NCBI GenBank assembly: GCA_964368765.1 | Contig: CAYJCU010000038.1 | Coordinates: 1-17,645 of the forward strand | Reading direction: 5' to 3' | Length of the DNA stretch: 17,645 nucleotides | DNA from: JADFUS01 sp964368765 | GTDB lineage: Bacteria; Bacteroidota; Bacteroidia; Bacteroidales; Rikenellaceae | Shown here: positions 15,429 to 17,645 of the stretch, in pieces | How positions within the stretch are numbered: position 1 is the first letter of the stretch | Layout: each line of letters starts with the position of its first letter | The notes under the pieces: generated by a model | What the model saw: the letters and a program-made list of their open reading frames with translations, nothing else | Database searches by the model: none | What the model was told of the DNA's origin: nothing | Position numbers and translations under genes: made by a program

Positions 15429-17513
15429 ATGAAGAGACTAATTCTATTGTTGCTATTAGCAATAATTATCGCTCCATCTGTTCGTGCTGATGAGGGGATG
15501 TGGTTACCAAGTGTTATATCTAAAGAGAGGCTTAAAGATATGCGCAAAAAAGGGTTCAAACTATCTGCTAAAGATATTTATGATGTTAATGAGGCATCAC
15601 TTAAAGATGCGATAGTACTACTAAGAGGGTGTACTGGCGAATTAATATCAAGCAAGGGTTTGGTGCTAACTAATCATCACTGTGGCTACGGACAGATACA
15701 ATATCACAGTAGCCTAGAGAACGACTATCTAACAGATGGTTTTACAGCAATGAGCCTTGAAGAGGAGTTACCATCTAATAACTACTGGGCATCATTCTTA
15801 GTGCGTATGGACGATGTTACTGCTCAGGTAACAAAGGGTATCACTGAAGGTATGGCACAAGCTGAGCAACAAAAAATTTTAGATGCAAATAAAAAGGCAA
15901 TTATTGCTGAGGCTACTAAAGATAACGGTTATGAGGCCAAAATAGAGTCTCTATATTATAATAACCAATACTTTATTTTTATTTATGAGAAGTATGAGGA
16001 TGTACGTCTAGTGTGTGCACCACCATCAGCTGTTGGTAAGTTTGGTGGCGATACTGATAACTGGATGTGGCCACGTCATACGGGCGATTTCACAATGTTC
16101 CGTATCTATGCAGATAAGAACAACAACCCTGCTAAATACTCTAAAGATAACGTGCCTTACACACCCAAAAAATCGCTAACCATATCTACTAAAGGTGTTA
16201 AAGAGGGCGATTTTACATTTGTTTATGGTTTCCCAGGACGCACACAAGAGTATCTTCACTCAGAAGCGGTGCGCTATATTGCTGAGAAGAGCAATCCTCA
16301 TAAGATAGCACTTCGTGATATTAGACTTAATATCATCAAAGAGGCTATGGAGTTAGATAGATTAACTCGTATCAAGTACTCTGCTAAGACAGCCTCTATT
16401 GCTAACGCATGGAAAAAGTGGCAAGGCGAGGCTGGTGGAATCATCAAGCTAAATGCAATAGGTAAGAAGCAGGCTCTTGAGGCTCAGTTCAATGAGTGGG
16501 CACAAGATAAACCACAATATAAGTATGTTATCCCTGCTTTTGAGGCTAAATATAAAGAGTTAGAGCCTTATGCTTTTGTTTATGACTATATCAATGAGGC
16601 TATTATGGGTATTGAGGCGGTTGCAGCTGGTACTCGTATGCCAAAAGATTTGCAATCATTGCAAGCTAAGATGGAGTTATATTTCAAAAATTATGATGTA
16701 AATATAGATAATAAAATAGCTAAAGAGCTACTTAATAAATATATCCAAAACATATCAGCTGAGTATATGCCTGAGTCTGTTGCATCACTTGATAAAAATG
16801 GTATTAACGAGACTATCGACGCTATATTCGCAAAATCTATATTCACATCAAAAGAGCGTTTTGATGCCGCTACTGAGGGTAAGGATTTTAGCGAGATAGA
16901 GAAGATAATAGCTCAAGACCCTATCACTATTTTCAGAGATCAATTTATATCTATTGCCTCTAAAAAGGTTATACCTATGGTTAAGAGTATCAATAACGAC
17001 ATAACACTTATCTATAAAGATTATATGAAAGGGTTAATGGAGATGCAACCTAACAGAGAGTTCTATCCAGATGCTAACTCTACACTTCGTGTTGCTTACG
17101 GACACATCAAAGGGTTCAGGCCAAGAGATGGCGTGTATTACAATCCTGTAACTACTCTAGAGGGTATGATAGCTAAGGATAATCCAGAAATTTACGACTA
17201 TAACGTACCTCAAAAACTACACGAGGTTTATAAAAATAAGGATTATGGCAGATGGGAAGTAGATGGCACAGTTCCGGTATGTATCCTAGCCTCTAACCAC
17301 ACAACGGGTGGTAATTCAGGTAGCCCTATCCTTAATGCTAAGGGCGAGTTAGTGGGTCTTAACTTTGATAGATGTTGGGAATCAACAATGAGTGATATTA
17401 TCTATGATGTAGATATGTGCCGTAATATTGGTGTTGATATTCGCTACGTACTATTTATCATGGATAAGGTGTGTGGCGCAGGCTATCTACTAAACGAAAT
17501 GGAACTTAACTAA
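15429..17513 (+). CDS. S46 family dipeptidyl-peptidase, predicted DPP11-like
   Basis: An exported serine exopeptidase that releases dipeptides from oligopeptide N-termini, feeding amino-acid catabolism. Residues 1-20 are a signal peptide cut before DEGMW, the usual mature start of the family. The catalytic residues are the histidine of TNHHCGY (H84), an aspartate of GGDTDNWMWPRH (D208 or D210) and the serine of TTGGNSGSP (S630). Arg648 (in LNFDRCWE) lies 18 residues after the serine, where Porphyromonas gingivalis DPP11 has Arg673 and DPP7 has glycine; this predicts a preference for Asp/Glu at P1. Length 694 is slightly short against about 710-720. It starts 22 nt after maf without a clear own promoter. 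Confidence 0.93.
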   Translation: MKRLILLLLLAIIIAPSVRADEGMWLPSVISKERLKDMRKKGFKLSAKDIYDVNEASLKDAIVLLRGCTGELISSKGLVLTNHHCGYGQIQYHSSLENDYLTDGFTAMSLEEELPSNNYWASFLVRMDDVTAQVTKGITEGMAQAEQQKILDANKKAIIAEATKDNGYEAKIESLYYNNQYFIFIYEKYEDVRLVCAPPSAVGKFGGDTDNWMWPRHTGDFTMFRIYADKNNNPAKYSKDNVPYTPKKSLTISTKGVKEGDFTFVYGFPGRTQEYLHSEAVRYIAEKSNPHKIALRDIRLNIIKEAMELDRLTRIKYSAKTASIANAWKKWQGEAGGIIKLNAIGKKQALEAQFNEWAQDKPQYKYVIPAFEAKYKELEPYAFVYDYINEAIMGIEAVAAGTRMPKDLQSLQAKMELYFKNYDVNIDNKIAKELLNKYIQNISAEYMPESVASLDKNGINETIDAIFAKSIFTSKERFDAATEGKDFSEIEKIIAQDPITIFRDQFISIASKKVIPMVKSINNDITLIYKDYMKGLMEMQPNREFYPDANSTLRVAYGHIKGFRPRDGVYYNPVTTLEGMIAKDNPEIYDYNVPQKLHEVYKNKDYGRWEVDGTVPVCILASNHTTGGNSGSPILNAKGELVGLNFDRCWESTMSDIIYDVDMCRNIGVDIRYVLFIMDKVCGAGYLLNEMELN

Positions 17514-17533
17514 CAGTTTTTTTAGTTAGTTAA
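17506..17533 (+). terminator. Hairpin at the end of the S46 peptidase gene
   Basis: TTAACTAAC (17506-17514) pairs perfectly with GTTAGTTAA (17525-17533). It overlaps the stop codon of the peptidase, and the T-run lies in the loop rather than after the stem, so it is not a textbook terminator. Confidence 0.4.
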
Positions 17534-17544
17534 ATAAATATAAT

Positions 17545-17577
17545 AATGCCAGTGATGACTTTTTCATTGCTGGCATT
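17545..17577 (+). terminator. Second hairpin downstream of the S46 peptidase gene
   Basis: The arms 17545-17558 and 17564-17577 pair over 14 bp with two G-U wobbles and a 5-base loop of CTTTT. Only a weak T-rich stretch follows. With the preceding hairpin it forms the likely 3' end of the long plus-strand run. Confidence 0.45.
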
Positions 17578-17592
17578 AACTTATATATTAGA

Positions 17593-17645
17593 AATTAGTA
17601 GTGTCCGGCGAACCTGAGGATTGAATTTATGCACGTCATATCTAC
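17593..17645 (+). mobile_element. Partial insertion-sequence end (right contig edge)
   Basis: The inverted counterpart of the left edge. AATTAGTAGTGTCCG (17593-17607) and the last 32 bases (17614-17645) match positions 61-75 and 24-55 exactly on the other strand. The middle differs slightly and has one extra base, so these are two different copies or the two different ends of the element. The element continues past the window; its transposase is not visible here. Confidence 0.55.

Overview
The window looks like a whole assembly contig from an AT-rich member of the Bacteroidales. Three things support this. The promoters fit the Bacteroidetes -33/-7 pattern (TTTG, then TAnnTTTG) and Shine-Dalgarno sequences are sparse. 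The protein families match the order: a long-form urocanate hydratase, a fused glutamate formimidoyltransferase/cyclodeaminase, metal-type KdsA, an S46 dipeptidyl-peptidase and a Bacteroidales-type MutL. Finally, both ends run into the same repeat in opposite orientation (1-75 and 17593-17645). That repeat resembles an insertion-sequence end, and a short-read assembly would break there.

Layout. Positions 1-328 hold no gene. They contain the left repeat end, two tandem hairpin/terminator units and a degenerate remnant of the same IS end that reaches the stop codon of hutI. Positions 329-6802 (minus strand) are a compact histidine-utilisation operon transcribed as ftcD/fchA fusion, hutU, hutH, hutI. 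Together these four genes degrade histidine to glutamate, ammonia and a one-carbon unit on tetrahydrofolate. The operon is driven from a TATCTTTG box near 6850. Divergent from it (7001-8304) is a two-gene unit encoding exported proteins of unknown function. The first has two clusters of four cysteines. It has a very good TTTG-N20-TATATTTG promoter, and the unit ends in an 11-bp hairpin.

Positions 8419-17513 (plus strand) are a long co-oriented run: deoC, a small single-TM protein, mutL (forced GTG start), a rhomboid protease, rarA, kdsA, maf and an S46 dipeptidyl-peptidase predicted to be DPP11-like. Most junctions are 1-22 nt apart or overlap. The exception is the 238-nt gap between the rhomboid gene and rarA. 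It holds a 211-bp element with near-perfect 18-bp inverted ends and an 11-bp direct duplication on both sides. Removing it leaves a 16-nt junction like the others. It is best read as a MITE-like insertion that split the operon.

Most of the window is ordinary housekeeping and catabolism. The parts that deserve a second look are the MITE-like element, the repeat ends and remnant, the tandem hairpins, the cysteine-rich exported pair, and the loss of the endonuclease motif in MutL. No defence system, CRISPR array, tRNA or rRNA was found.
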